Shown here: piece by piece, positions 23,041-31,329 of the stretch | Position numbering within the stretch: position 1 is the stretch's first letter | How the letters are laid out: each line of letters begins with the position of its first letter | Source: CAXNKG01 sp964202965 | Lineage (GTDB): Bacteria > Acidobacteriota > Vicinamibacteria > Vicinamibacterales > UBA2999 | Direction: 5' to 3' | Assembly (NCBI GenBank): GCA_964202965.1 | Contig: CAXNKG010000002.1 | Location: 80,952-144,951, forward strand | Length of the DNA stretch: 64,000 nucleotides | Program-made: the position numbers and the translations under genes | Notes under the pieces: generated by a model | Databases searched by the model: none | What the model was told of the DNA's origin: nothing | What the model saw: only the letters and a program-made list of their open reading frames with translations

Positions 23041-24033
23041 GTGACCACCACCGAACAGTATCGCGCCCTGACTGAACAGGCCGGAATCGGCGCTGTCGCC
23101 CTCCGTCATCCGTTGTCCGTCACGGGGAAGGACCGCGCGTCGTTCCTGCACGGCCTGCTGTCGAACGAGGTCCGGACGCTGATCGCCGGCACCGGTTGCT
23201 ATGCGGCGTGGCTCACGCCGCAGGGCCGGATGCTGACCGACGTGCACGTCTTCGAGACCGGCGACAGCATGCTGCTCGATGTGCCCGCGGACGTCGCCGG
23301 ACCGGTCCTTCAGCGGCTCGATCAGTCGCTGTTCAGCGAGGACGTCCAGCTTGCGGATCTCGGAACGCGCGTCACGCCGCTCTGGATCCACGGCCCCCGC
23401 GCGGCGTCGACGATTGGCAGCGCCGTTGCGGATGCGTCGGGCCTCGACGGTTGGGCCGAGTACACACACGGCGCCTTCTCCTTCGCGGGCACGACCGTCC
23501 GCGTCGCGCGCGTCAGTCAGCTCGACGTGCCCGGGTTCTGCCTCTACGTCGAACATGGCGTCGTGGCGCCGTTGCGCGATGCCCTCGCGCGCGCCGGCGC
23601 TGTCACGGTGGATGCGCCCGCGATCGACGCCGCTCGAATCGAGGCCGGCTATCCCGTGTTCGGCGTCGACATGACCACCGACACGATTCCGCTCGAGGCC
23701 GGGATCGAGGATCGCGCCATCTCATTCACCAAAGGCTGCTATGTCGGACAGGAAGTCATCGTCCGCGTGATGCACCGCGGAGGCGGCCGCGTCGCGCGCA
23801 GGCTGATGGGACTGCGCTTCGACGAGGGGCTTCCGGCGTCAGGCGCCAGACTGTTCGCCGGCGAACGAGAGGCGGGATGGATTACGAGTGTCGCGCTGTC
23901 GCCGCGAACCGGCGCCATCGGCCTCGGCTACGTCCACCGCGATTCGGCCGTGGCCGGCACGCGACTGACCGTGGGCGCCGCGGGCCCTGGCGTTGTCGTC
24001 AGCGAGCGTCCGATTTCACGAGCCGGTCAATGA
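23041..24033 (+). CDS. ygfZ: YgfZ/GcvT-domain folate-binding protein
   Basis: 330 residues from GTG 23041. The YgfZ signature KGCYVGQEV (about 237-245) with its conserved Cys is present, along with the GcvT-fold start DRASFLHGLLSNEV. YgfZ helps repair or assemble some Fe-S proteins in a folate-dependent way. It is divergent from the secreted hydrolase by 22 bp, and its end overlaps the convergent mutT by 35 bp. MutY next door is an Fe-S protein, which makes the neighbourhood sensible, though the genes are on opposite strands. Confidence 0.9.
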   Translation: MTTTEQYRALTEQAGIGAVALRHPLSVTGKDRASFLHGLLSNEVRTLIAGTGCYAAWLTPQGRMLTDVHVFETGDSMLLDVPADVAGPVLQRLDQSLFSEDVQLADLGTRVTPLWIHGPRAASTIGSAVADASGLDGWAEYTHGAFSFAGTTVRVARVSQLDVPGFCLYVEHGVVAPLRDALARAGAVTVDAPAIDAARIEAGYPVFGVDMTTDTIPLEAGIEDRAISFTKGCYVGQEVIVRVMHRGGGRVARRLMGLRFDEGLPASGARLFAGEREAGWITSVALSPRTGAIGLGYVHRDSAVAGTRLTVGAAGPGVVVSERPISRAGQ

Positions 24034-24400
24034 GCTCGGCGTCCGCGGGCGGAAATCCGAGCTGCGGCAATTCCTGCCGCGCCACCCAGCGCACCTCCTG
24101 CCCGAGCTGCGGATGCGGCACCCCCCGCAGCACGCATCGGTAGAAGAACAGCACGACTGTCCGCTCGGGATACGCGTGCGTGGTCTGGTGAACGAGCGCT
24201 CCGACGGTGACGTCCACGCCGAGCTCTTCGCGCAGCTCCCGGCGAAGAGCGGCGTCGTGCGCTTCGGCGGAGTCGACCTTGCCGCCGGGAAATTCCCACA
24301 TGCCGGCGAGGTGCACCCCGGGAGGCCGGCACGTCACGAGGAATCGTCCGTCTTCTTCGATCACCGCGGCGACGACCGGGATGACCTGGCGTTCACCCAC
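23999..24400 (-). CDS. mutT: MutT-like Nudix pyrophosphohydrolase
   Basis: 133 residues with an intact Nudix box, GGKVDSAEAHDAALRRELRE followed by ELGV (about 38-61), so it should hydrolyse oxidised nucleotides such as 8-oxo-dGTP. The start ATG lies 8 bp inside the mutY gene, so the two are translationally coupled. Together they form the sanitise-and-repair GO system. It could instead supply the MutT-like domain that MutY lacks here, but the intact catalytic box favours a real hydrolase. Confidence 0.88.
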   Translation of the reverse strand: MGERQVIPVVAAVIEEDGRFLVTCRPPGVHLAGMWEFPGGKVDSAEAHDAALRRELREELGVDVTVGALVHQTTHAYPERTVVLFFYRCVLRGVPHPQLGQEVRWVARQELPQLGFPPADAELIDRLVKSDAR

Positions 24401-25064
24401 GGCGCGACCGGCACATGCGCGACATCGGGCAGACGGCGCACTGAGGCTTCCGGGCGCTGCAGACCGTGGCGCCGAGATCCATCAACGCCTGGTTGAAATC
24501 GAAGACGCGCTTCCGCGGCACGAGCACCTCGGAGATCGCCCACAGGCGCTTCCGCATCGCATGCGCCTTTGGCTCGCCGCGCCCCACGAAGACGCGGAAC
24601 AGTACGCGCGCGACATTGGTGTCGAGAATCGCCGCCCGCTGGCCGAAGGCAAAACTCCGAATGGCCCCGGCCGTATACGCGCCGATGCCCTTGAAGGACA
24701 GGAGCGTCTCGGCGACAGACGGCAACTGGCCGTTGTAGCGCTCGACGGCCTCGCGCGCGATGGCATGGAGCCGGCGCGGCCGGATGTTGTATCCGAGCGG
24801 CCGCCACGTCGTCGCCACCTCCGAGATGCGCGCGGATGCGAGCGCCTCGAACGACGGGTACTTCTTCAGCCATTCCGCGTACTTCGGGAGCACCCGGTCG
24901 ACCTGGGTCTGCTGCAGCATGATCTCGGAGACCAGGATGTGGTACGGATCCGAGGTCTTCCGCCAGGGGAGATCGCGGCCGTGCACGTCGTACCAGGCCA
25001 GGAGCGCCTGTCGAAACCGGCGGCGGGCGCCTGGAGCGGGAAGGGAAGCCGCGGACATCCGCAC
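24393..25064 (-). CDS. mutY: A/G-specific adenine glycosylase MutY, short form
   Basis: 223 residues. DNA glycosylase features: DLPWRKTSDPYHILVSEIML with the catalytic Glu, the helix-hairpin-helix LLSFKGIGAYTAGAI, the catalytic Asp in ILDTNVARV, and the Fe-S ligands CSARKPQCAVCPMSRMC (C-x6-C-x2-C-x5-C). E. coli MutY is about 350 residues; the C-terminal 8-oxoG-recognition domain is missing, and a separate Nudix gene overlaps the 3' end. It is divergent from the cobalamin adenosyltransferase gene with only 17 bp between starts. Confidence 0.9.
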   Translation of the reverse strand: MRMSAASLPAPGARRRFRQALLAWYDVHGRDLPWRKTSDPYHILVSEIMLQQTQVDRVLPKYAEWLKKYPSFEALASARISEVATTWRPLGYNIRPRRLHAIAREAVERYNGQLPSVAETLLSFKGIGAYTAGAIRSFAFGQRAAILDTNVARVLFRVFVGRGEPKAHAMRKRLWAISEVLVPRKRVFDFNQALMDLGATVCSARKPQCAVCPMSRMCRSRRG

Positions 25065-25065
25065 C

Positions 25066-25071
25066 TATAAT
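25066..25071 (+). promoter_or_regulatory. TATAAT -10 box for the cobalamin adenosyltransferase gene
   Basis: Perfect TATAAT, with the start ATG 16 nt after its first base. The expected +1 is near 25078, leaving about 4 nt of leader. No clear -35 is seen, and the upstream bases are coding DNA of mutY. Confidence 0.6.
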
Positions 25072-25081
25072 TTCACGCGGG

Positions 25082-25621
25082 ATGAAGATCTACACCAAGA
25101 CCGGCGATAGCGGTGAGACGTCGCTCTTCGACAACACGAGGGTGTCGAAGGCCGATCCGCGCGTGGACGCGTACGGCGAGGTGGACGAATTGAACGCCTG
25201 TCTGGGCGCGGCGCTGGCTGCCGGCGTTCCCGAGGATCTCGCAGCGGAGCTGCGCGCGATTCAACAGGACCTGTTCGCGCTGGGCGCACGGCTGGCCGAT
25301 CCCTCAGCGCGCATCGCCGCCCGCGTGACGAAGACCGCCATCAATGACGAGGGGATCGCCCGGCTCGAGCGGTGCATCGACCGGCTCGATACGGAGATGC
25401 CCCCGCTGCGCAGGTTCATCCTCCCGGGCGGCTCGCCGGCCGGCGCGTTTCTCCATCTGGCACGAACCGTCTGCCGGCGCGCGGAACGGAGAGTGATCGG
25501 CCTGGGCCCCGACGCCGTCGAGCCGATGGTCGTCGTCTATCTGAACCGGCTCTCCGACCTGCTGTTCACGATGGCGCGCGCGGTCAATCACCGTGCCGGG
25601 ATGGCCGAAATCGAGTGGTAG
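25082..25621 (+). CDS. ATP:cob(I)alamin adenosyltransferase, PduO/MMAB type
   Basis: 179 residues. It opens with the ATP-binding YTKTGDSGETSLF, carries the adenosyltransferase core motif ARTVCRRAER, and ends in a helical AEIEW tail; the length is usual for the family. It converts cob(I)alamin to adenosylcobalamin, the cofactor of methylmalonyl-CoA mutase and similar enzymes. It heads an operon with thiI and fbaB (14-bp gap, then a stop/start overlap). Confidence 0.93.
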   Translation: MKIYTKTGDSGETSLFDNTRVSKADPRVDAYGEVDELNACLGAALAAGVPEDLAAELRAIQQDLFALGARLADPSARIAARVTKTAINDEGIARLERCIDRLDTEMPPLRRFILPGGSPAGAFLHLARTVCRRAERRVIGLGPDAVEPMVVVYLNRLSDLLFTMARAVNHRAGMAEIEW

Positions 25622-25635
25622 ATCCCCATCGGGCC

Positions 25636-26832
25636 ATGACGTCGATCATCGTCCACTACCAGGAAATCGCGCTGAAGGGGAAGAACCGGCCCTGGTTCAT
25701 GGGCCGGCTCGTGAGAAACCTGCGCGAGGCCGTGAAAGGCCTTGACGTCCGCGCCGTGCGTGCGCTGATGGGCCGGATCGAACTCGTGCTCGGGCCCGGC
25801 GCGACGCGCGAGCAGGTGGGCGACCGCATCCGGCGCACTTTCGGCGTGGCCAATTTTTCGTATGCGGCCCGCACGCCGCTCGACCTGGACGCCCTGACGA
25901 CGGCCATCCTCCGGGATCTGGAGGGCCGCACCTGCAGGAGCTTCCGCGTGTCGGTCAAGCGCGCCGACAAGCGGTTTCCGATGACGTCCCCGCAGGTGGA
26001 ACGTGAGGTCGGCGGCCGGATCAAGGTGGCCCGCGGGTGGGACGTCGACCTGGAGGAGGCGGAGCTCGCCATCCATATCGAGCTGCTGACGGCCGAGGCG
26101 TTCTATTTCTTCGGCAAGGAGCGCGGCCCGGGCGGGCTTCCGACCGGCACCGCGGGCCGGGTCGTGTGCCTGCTGTCGGGCGGCATCGATTCGCCCGTGG
26201 CGGCGCATCGGATGATGAAGCGCGGCTGCGCGGTGACGTTCGTCCACTTTCACAGCTATCCCATCCTCTCGCGCGCCTCCATCGAGAAGGCCCGCCAGCT
26301 GGTGACGCTGCTCACGGAGTGGCAGCACCGGTCGCGCCTGTATCTCGTGCCCTTCGGCGACATCCAGCAGCAGGTCCTGCTGACGGTGCCCGGCCCCATG
26401 CGCGTGATCGTCTACCGGCGTCTCATGCTGCGCATTGCGGAAGCGATCGCCCAGGCGCGGCATGCGCACGCCCTTGTCACCGGTGATGTGGTGGGGCAGG
26501 TCGCGTCCCAGACGCTGGAGAATCTCTCGGTCGTCGGCCACGTGGCCACGCTTCCGCTGTTCCGTCCGCTCATCGGGATGGACAAGGAGGAAATCACGGC
26601 GGAAGCCGTACGGATTGGCACGTATCCGATTTCCATCATTCCGGATCAGGATTGCTGCACTCTGTTCACGCCGCGCAATCCTCAGACCCGCGCGCGCCTT
26701 GCCGACATCGAGGCGGCGGAGGCCGCGCTGCCGATCGATGCCCTCGTCGAGGGCGCCGTCCGGGACGCCGCGCTCGAGGAATTTGCGTTCCCTGGCGCGA
26801 TGATAGGATTGAAAGCCGAGGTGCAAGGGTGA
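25636..26832 (+). CDS. thiI: tRNA 4-thiouridine synthase ThiI
   Basis: 398 residues from ATG 25636 (MTSIIVHYQEIALKGKNRPW); an earlier in-frame start would run through the previous gene. It has a ferredoxin-like and THUMP region (about 1-170, ITLDLDA-type alternation and SFRVSVKRADKRFP) and the PP-loop ATP-binding motif LLSGGIDSPVAA (about 178). The C-terminal part contains DCCTLF, whose Cys is the likely disulfide partner. There is no rhodanese domain, so sulfur must come from a separate carrier. It thiolates tRNA U8 and can feed thiamine thiazole formation. Confidence 0.92.
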   Translation: MTSIIVHYQEIALKGKNRPWFMGRLVRNLREAVKGLDVRAVRALMGRIELVLGPGATREQVGDRIRRTFGVANFSYAARTPLDLDALTTAILRDLEGRTCRSFRVSVKRADKRFPMTSPQVEREVGGRIKVARGWDVDLEEAELAIHIELLTAEAFYFFGKERGPGGLPTGTAGRVVCLLSGGIDSPVAAHRMMKRGCAVTFVHFHSYPILSRASIEKARQLVTLLTEWQHRSRLYLVPFGDIQQQVLLTVPGPMRVIVYRRLMLRIAEAIAQARHAHALVTGDVVGQVASQTLENLSVVGHVATLPLFRPLIGMDKEEITAEAVRIGTYPISIIPDQDCCTLFTPRNPQTRARLADIEAAEAALPIDALVEGAVRDAALEEFAFPGAMIGLKAEVQG

Positions 26833-27872
26833 TCGAATCGATTCTCGGCGATGACGCCGGGCTGCTGACGCATCAGTGCCGCACGATTCCCCGCGAGGCG
26901 CTCCACCTGCCGGGTCCTGATTTCGTCGATCGCGTGTACGCGGTCACCGACCGATCGGCCCGCGTGCTCGGCAGCCTCCAGCAGCTGTTCAGGAGCGGGC
27001 GTCTCGGCGGCACCGGGTACGTCTCAATCCTTCCCGTCGATCAGGGCATCGAGCATTCAGCCGGTGCATCGTTCGCGCCAAACATCGAGTACTTCGACCC
27101 CGAGAACATCGTGAAGCTGGCGATCGCCGGCGGCTGCAACGCTGTGGCGTCCACGCTCGGCGTCCTCGGGGCGGTTGCCCGGAAGTACGCCCACAAGATT
27201 CCGTTCATCGTGAAGGTCAACCACAACGAGTTCATCTCGTACCCGAACGCCTACGATCAGATCCGGTTTGCGAGCGTGAAGCAGGCCTTCGACATGGGCG
27301 CGGCAGGCGTCGGCGCGACGATCTATTTCGGGTCCGAGGAATCGAAGCGTCAGATCCAGGAAGTGACCGAGACGTTCCAACAGGCGCACGAACTCGGCTT
27401 GTTCACCGTCCTCTGGTGCTATCTGCGGAACCCGGCGTTCAAGACGAAAGAGACCGACTACCATCTCGCCGCGGATCTCACCGGTCAGGCGAACCACCTC
27501 GGCGTGACGATCGAGGCCGACATCATCAAGCAGAAGCTGCCTGAGACCAATCGCGGCTTCGAAGTCTTGAAATTCGGCAAGACGCACCCGGCGGTCTATT
27601 CGAAGCTCTCGTCGGACCATCCCATCGACCTGACGCGCTACCAGCTCGCCAACTGCTACATGGGCCGGGCGGGTCTCATCAATTCGGGCGGCGCGTCGGC
27701 CGGCGAAACCGACCTCAAGGAGGCGGTCAAGACCGCCGTCATCAACAAGCGGGCCGGCGGCACGGGTCTCATCTCCGGCCGCAAGGCATTTCAGCGGCCC
27801 ATGAAGGAAGGCGTCGGACTGCTGAACGCCATCCAGGACGTCTACCTCTCCAGGGACATCACGGTCGCGTGA
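26829..27872 (+). CDS. fbaB: Class I fructose-bisphosphate aldolase FbaB
   Basis: 347 residues from a GTG that overlaps the thiI TGA (GTGA). The DhnA/FbaB-type aldolase is recognised along its whole length: LPVDQGIEHSAGASF, the Schiff-base region FIVKVNHNE, GATIYFGSEESKRQIQ, LTGQANHLGVTIEADI, SSDHPIDLTRYQLANCYMG and AVINKRAGGTGLISGRKAF. It splits or forms fructose-1,6-bisphosphate in glycolysis and gluconeogenesis. Coupling to thiI is unusual. The 3' end overlaps the convergent Nudix gene by 14 bp. Confidence 0.94.
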   Translation: MIESILGDDAGLLTHQCRTIPREALHLPGPDFVDRVYAVTDRSARVLGSLQQLFRSGRLGGTGYVSILPVDQGIEHSAGASFAPNIEYFDPENIVKLAIAGGCNAVASTLGVLGAVARKYAHKIPFIVKVNHNEFISYPNAYDQIRFASVKQAFDMGAAGVGATIYFGSEESKRQIQEVTETFQQAHELGLFTVLWCYLRNPAFKTKETDYHLAADLTGQANHLGVTIEADIIKQKLPETNRGFEVLKFGKTHPAVYSKLSSDHPIDLTRYQLANCYMGRAGLINSGGASAGETDLKEAVKTAVINKRAGGTGLISGRKAFQRPMKEGVGLLNAIQDVYLSRDITVA

Positions 27873-28374
27873 GATATTCCCGCAGCGCCTCCAGGGTGCT
27901 GCGGAATGCCAGTTCGTCCCACGGAATCCGGTCGGGCTCGAAGAAGCGGGCCTCGAGCCCTTCGTCATCGCATCCGAGACTCCCGCCGACCACCGTGGCG
28001 GCATAGACCACGATGACCGGTGTACGGCCGGAATACGAATAGACGTTGATGAGCCGCTCGAGGCGAACGTCCAGCCCCACTTCCTCGCGTGCTTCGCGGA
28101 CGGCTGCCACCCGCACCTCTTCGCCCCGGTCCACGTATCCGCCGGGAAAGACCCACTGGCCGTATCCGGGTTCGATCGCGCGCTTCACCAGGACGATGCG
28201 GCCGCGATCGTCGGCAATGATGGTGCCGACGGCGAGCTTGGGGTCCAGGTAGAAGACGAACCCGCATGCCGCGCAGACCAGCCGCGCCGGCTCGCGGTCT
28301 CTGATCACTCGTGATTCGAGCGACCCGCCGCACGAGGGGCAGAAGCGGAACGGCGCATCCCGAAGGGGCATCAC
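27859..28374 (-). CDS. Nudix hydrolase with zinc ribbon
   Basis: 171 residues. The N-terminal zinc ribbon CPSCG...CAACG (about 12-38) is followed by a Nudix domain with an intact box: GGYVDRGEEVRVAAVREARE then EVGL. Zinc-ribbon Nudix proteins include NudC-like NADH/RNA-decapping enzymes, but this one is shorter than NudC and lacks its SQPWPF signature, so its substrate is open. It is divergent from def with 15 bp between starts. Confidence 0.87.
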   Translation of the reverse strand: MMPLRDAPFRFCPSCGGSLESRVIRDREPARLVCAACGFVFYLDPKLAVGTIIADDRGRIVLVKRAIEPGYGQWVFPGGYVDRGEEVRVAAVREAREEVGLDVRLERLINVYSYSGRTPVIVVYAATVVGGSLGCDDEGLEARFFEPDRIPWDELAFRSTLEALREYLTRP

Positions 28375-28375
28375 C

Positions 28376-28381
28376 TATAAT
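28376..28381 (+). promoter_or_regulatory. TATAAT -10 box for def
   Basis: Perfect TATAAT, with the def ATG 14 nt after its first base. The expected +1 near 28388 leaves about 2 nt of leader, that is, a leaderless mRNA. It is followed by a T run (28381-28385). No recognisable -35. Confidence 0.6.
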
Positions 28382-28389
28382 TTTTGTTC

Positions 28390-28920
28390 ATGTCGATACT
28401 GAAAGTCGCGCACATGGGGCACCCTGTGCTCCGGCAGCGCTGCCGCCCGCTCGAAAAGGCCGACCTGCGGAGTCCGCGCGTCCAGAAGCTGATCGACGAC
28501 ATGATCGACACGATGCGCGAGTACAGCGGCGTGGGCCTGGCGGCGCCGCAGGTGCACGAAGGCCTGCGGCTGTTCGTCGGCCTGCTCCACGACGAAGACC
28601 CGGACGAGCGCTCGGGCGCGTCGGTCATCGTGAACCCCGAGATCGTGCCCAATTCGCCCGCGCGCGCCGACGGATGGGAAGGCTGCCTGAGCATTCCCGA
28701 CATCCGCGGCCTCGTGCCGCGCTTCACCGACATCACTGTGCGGGCGCTCGATCGCGAAGGACGGCCGATCGAACTGCGGCTGAAGGAGTATTCGGCGCGC
28801 GTGGCGCAGCACGAAGCCGACCATCTCGACGGCGTGCTGTTTCTCGATCGGATGACGTCCCTCCAGTCGCTGACCTATCTCGAGGAGTACTCCCGGTACC
28901 ACGCGGAGGATCGCGACTGA
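28390..28920 (+). CDS. def: Peptide deformylase
   Basis: 176 residues from ATG 28390, chosen over the codon two before it because MSILKVAHMGHPVL is the usual family start and fits the -10 position. The three deformylase motifs are present: GVGLAAPQ, WEGCLSIPD with the metal Cys, and QHEADHLDG with the HExxH pair. It removes the N-formyl group from nascent proteins. The TGA shares its A with the next ATG (TGATG). Leaderless mRNA would make its own translation depend on the 5'-AUG. Confidence 0.95.
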   Translation: MSILKVAHMGHPVLRQRCRPLEKADLRSPRVQKLIDDMIDTMREYSGVGLAAPQVHEGLRLFVGLLHDEDPDERSGASVIVNPEIVPNSPARADGWEGCLSIPDIRGLVPRFTDITVRALDREGRPIELRLKEYSARVAQHEADHLDGVLFLDRMTSLQSLTYLEEYSRYHAEDRD

Positions 28921-29678
28921 TGCGCGTGGCGCTCGTGACCGGCGGCGGTCGCGGCATCGGCCGGGCCATTGCGAGAGCGCTCGGCGGCCCAGACACGCTC
29001 GTCGCGGTGGCGGCGCGCACCGCCGCCGACCTCGACGCCACCGTGCGCGAAGTGGAGCGTCTCGGCGGCTCCGGCATCGGTATTCAGATGGACGTCACGA
29101 ACGAGCGGTCCGTCGCCGATGGCGTGCGGGCGCTTCGCGACGTGTCCGCGCACCTCGATCTGCTCGTCAACAACGCGGGCGTCGGCGGTGGGGAGCCGGT
29201 CGAGGGTTCGGATATCGCCCGGTGGCGCCGTACTATCGACGTCAATCTCACCGGCATGTATCTCGTCACGCGCGAGGCGCTTCCGCTGATGCGCGACGGC
29301 GGGCGGATCGTCAACCAGTCATCCGTGCTCGGGCGCTTCGGCGTGCCGGGCTACACGGCCTACTGCGCCAGCAAGCATGGCGTCATCGGGTTGACCCGGG
29401 CGCTGGCCCTGGAGCTCGCGCCGCGGGGAATCACCGTGAACGCGATCTGTCCCGGCTGGGTGGACACGGAGATGGCGGCCGAAGGCATGCGTCAGGGCGC
29501 GGCCGCCACGGGCACGACGTTCGAGGAGTTCCGCGAGCGCGCGCTCGGGGCGGTCCCGATCAAGCGCATCATCCAGCCTGAGGAAGTGGCGGCGCTCGTG
29601 CAGTTCCTGTCGTCGCCCGCCGCGGCCGCGATCACGGGCCAGACCTACAACATCTGCGGCGGCCAGACGATGGACTGA
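28920..29678 (+). CDS. SDR-family 3-oxoacyl-ACP reductase-like protein
   Basis: 252 residues from the ATG overlapping the def stop. It has the TGGGRGIG cofactor loop, LVNNAGVGG, the catalytic Ser in NQSSVLGRFG, and YTAYCASKHG with YxxxK. The tail TGQTYNICGGQTMD is typical of FabG/acetoacetyl-CoA reductase-like members. It is probably NADPH-dependent, but the substrate is unknown. The link to peptide deformylase is positional only. The gap 29679-29772 carries the next promoter. Confidence 0.9.
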   Translation: MRVALVTGGGRGIGRAIARALGGPDTLVAVAARTAADLDATVREVERLGGSGIGIQMDVTNERSVADGVRALRDVSAHLDLLVNNAGVGGGEPVEGSDIARWRRTIDVNLTGMYLVTREALPLMRDGGRIVNQSSVLGRFGVPGYTAYCASKHGVIGLTRALALELAPRGITVNAICPGWVDTEMAAEGMRQGAAATGTTFEEFRERALGAVPIKRIIQPEEVAALVQFLSSPAAAAITGQTYNICGGQTMD

Positions 29679-29755
29679 CTGCGCGTCGATACCGGTCAGC
29701 CAGAACGAGTCTGAATCTCACGGTCATTGACGCGATCGTCGATCGTCGCTGACGC

Positions 29756-29761
29756 TATAAT
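29756..29761 (+). promoter_or_regulatory. TATAAT -10 box before the ThyX-like gene
   Basis: Perfect TATAAT, with the GTG start 17 nt after its first base. The expected +1 near 29768 leaves about 5 nt of leader. TTGACG at 29727 is 23 bp upstream, too far for a standard -35. Confidence 0.6.
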
Positions 29762-29772
29762 TCGTTCTGCTC

Positions 29773-31329
29773 GTGCTCTCCACCGCACAACCGAACGTCA
29801 CACTCCGAAGCGCCCCTGCCACACCGTTCGACGGAGCCATCGCGGCCGCGCGCACGTGCTACTCGCCGCGCGTCATTGGCGCGTCCGAGGTGACCGACAA
29901 GCAGCGCGACACGATCGGCGTACTGACGTTCGACGCGGGCCATCACACGGTGTACCAGCACGCGCACTTCGAGTTCGGGCTCGAGAGCGTCTCCCGGCAG
30001 TTCGTCTGGACGTTTCTGCATTCGTACCCGTTCTACAACTCAGAGCAGTCGAGCCAGCGCTACGTCAGGCTGAAGGAGCCGCGGGCCTTCGTGCCTCCGC
30101 TCACCGGCGAAGCGCGGCGGGTGTACGAGGCGGCGATCGTCCGCGCCTGGGATCGGTACGGCGAGCTGTCCGCGCTCCTCAAGGACGACGCCCTGGCGAT
30201 CCTCAAAGACCTCCGGTACGTGCGGCCGACGACCAACCCCGAGCGGTTGAAGGGGATCGAGCGGGACGCCGAGAAACGCGCGATTGAAACCGCCAGGTAC
30301 GTCATCCCGATTGCGGCGTTCACCTCGATGGTGCACACGGTGTCGGGCATCGTGCTGCACCGCCTGTGGCGGATGGTCAACACCAGCGACACGCCGTACG
30401 AGGCACGCCTCGTCATTGGAGAGATGGTGCGGCTGGTGCGCGAGTGGGACCCGTTGTTCTTCGAGAAGGTCGGCTCCGGGCCGATTGACGGCGAGCACGT
30501 CCCGGAAACCGCGTTTCCGAGGGCACAGGGCAGTGGCTCCGAGGGCGGCGGTGCCGGCGATCGCTTCGCCGCGGCATTCGACGCGCGGCTGAACGGACGC
30601 TGGTCGCGGCTCCGGGACACGTCGATGGACGCGGAGGCGATCGTCGCCGACGCCGTTCGGTCGGTCTTCGGCCTCGGTCCGGACGACATGAACGACGCCG
30701 AGGCGCTGGATCGAGTGCTGAACCCGGCGCAGAACCGGTATCGCCTCGACATCCTGAACGTCTCCTACCATTCGCCGCTGATGCGTGCGTTGCACCACGC
30801 GAACTACGTCTTCGAGAAGCGCCTCAGCCACACCGCCGATTCGCAGGACCAGCGCCACCGCATGGTGCCCGCGTCGCGTCCGCTCATGACGTTTGCCGAT
30901 ACGTTTGAGCCCGACTACATCACGCCGCGGTTGATTGCCGCGAATCCGAAGGCGAAGGCCGTCTACGACTGCTCGATGCGGGAGGCATGGACGGCCAAGA
31001 ACCGTCTGCTGGCGCTTGATGTACCGCTTGAGTTTGCGCTCTACGTGCTGCCGAACGCGAAGACGCTCCGCTTCATCGAGTCGGGTTCGCTCCTCGCGCT
31101 GCTGCACAAATGGACGCTACGCACCTGCTTCAACGCGCAGGAGGAGATCTATCTGGCATCGATGGACGAGATCGCGCAGGTGAAGGCCGTGCATCCAGCG
31201 ATCGGCCGCTATATCGGACCGCCGTGCGTGATTCGGAACGGCCTGATCTCGCCACGGTGCACCGAGGGGTCGCATTTCTGCGGCGTGCCCGTCTGGCGCG
31301 ATTTTCCCGCCGCCGTGCGTCGTCTGTAG
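29773..31329 (+). CDS. Long ThyX-type FAD-dependent thymidylate synthase (tandem fold)
   Basis: 518 residues, about twice the usual ThyX. The N-terminal half has ThyX-like HHTVYQHAHFEFGLES, then SRQFVWTFLHSYPFYNSEQS and SQRYV. Compared with RHRxxSxNxxSxR, the RHR is lost but the N-x-x-S-x-x-R end is kept. The C-terminal half repeats the plan: SPLMRALHHANYVFEKRLSH, then DSQDQRHRM with RHR kept, then LRFIESGSLLALLHKWTLRTC like the ThyX C-terminal helix. It methylates dUMP with FAD and methylene-THF if active. The complementary half-motifs suggest a pseudo-dimer active site. It heads the unit with pcs, MBL and M20. Confidence 0.75.
   Translation: MLSTAQPNVTLRSAPATPFDGAIAAARTCYSPRVIGASEVTDKQRDTIGVLTFDAGHHTVYQHAHFEFGLESVSRQFVWTFLHSYPFYNSEQSSQRYVRLKEPRAFVPPLTGEARRVYEAAIVRAWDRYGELSALLKDDALAILKDLRYVRPTTNPERLKGIERDAEKRAIETARYVIPIAAFTSMVHTVSGIVLHRLWRMVNTSDTPYEARLVIGEMVRLVREWDPLFFEKVGSGPIDGEHVPETAFPRAQGSGSEGGGAGDRFAAAFDARLNGRWSRLRDTSMDAEAIVADAVRSVFGLGPDDMNDAEALDRVLNPAQNRYRLDILNVSYHSPLMRALHHANYVFEKRLSHTADSQDQRHRMVPASRPLMTFADTFEPDYITPRLIAANPKAKAVYDCSMREAWTAKNRLLALDVPLEFALYVLPNAKTLRFIESGSLLALLHKWTLRTCFNAQEEIYLASMDEIAQVKAVHPAIGRYIGPPCVIRNGLISPRCTEGSHFCGVPVWRDFPAAVRRL

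Noticed and set aside
29679..29772. tRNA gene in the gap before ThyX
   Set aside because: No T-loop GTTCRANYC or acceptor pairing; the gap is explained by the -10 box and a short spacer.
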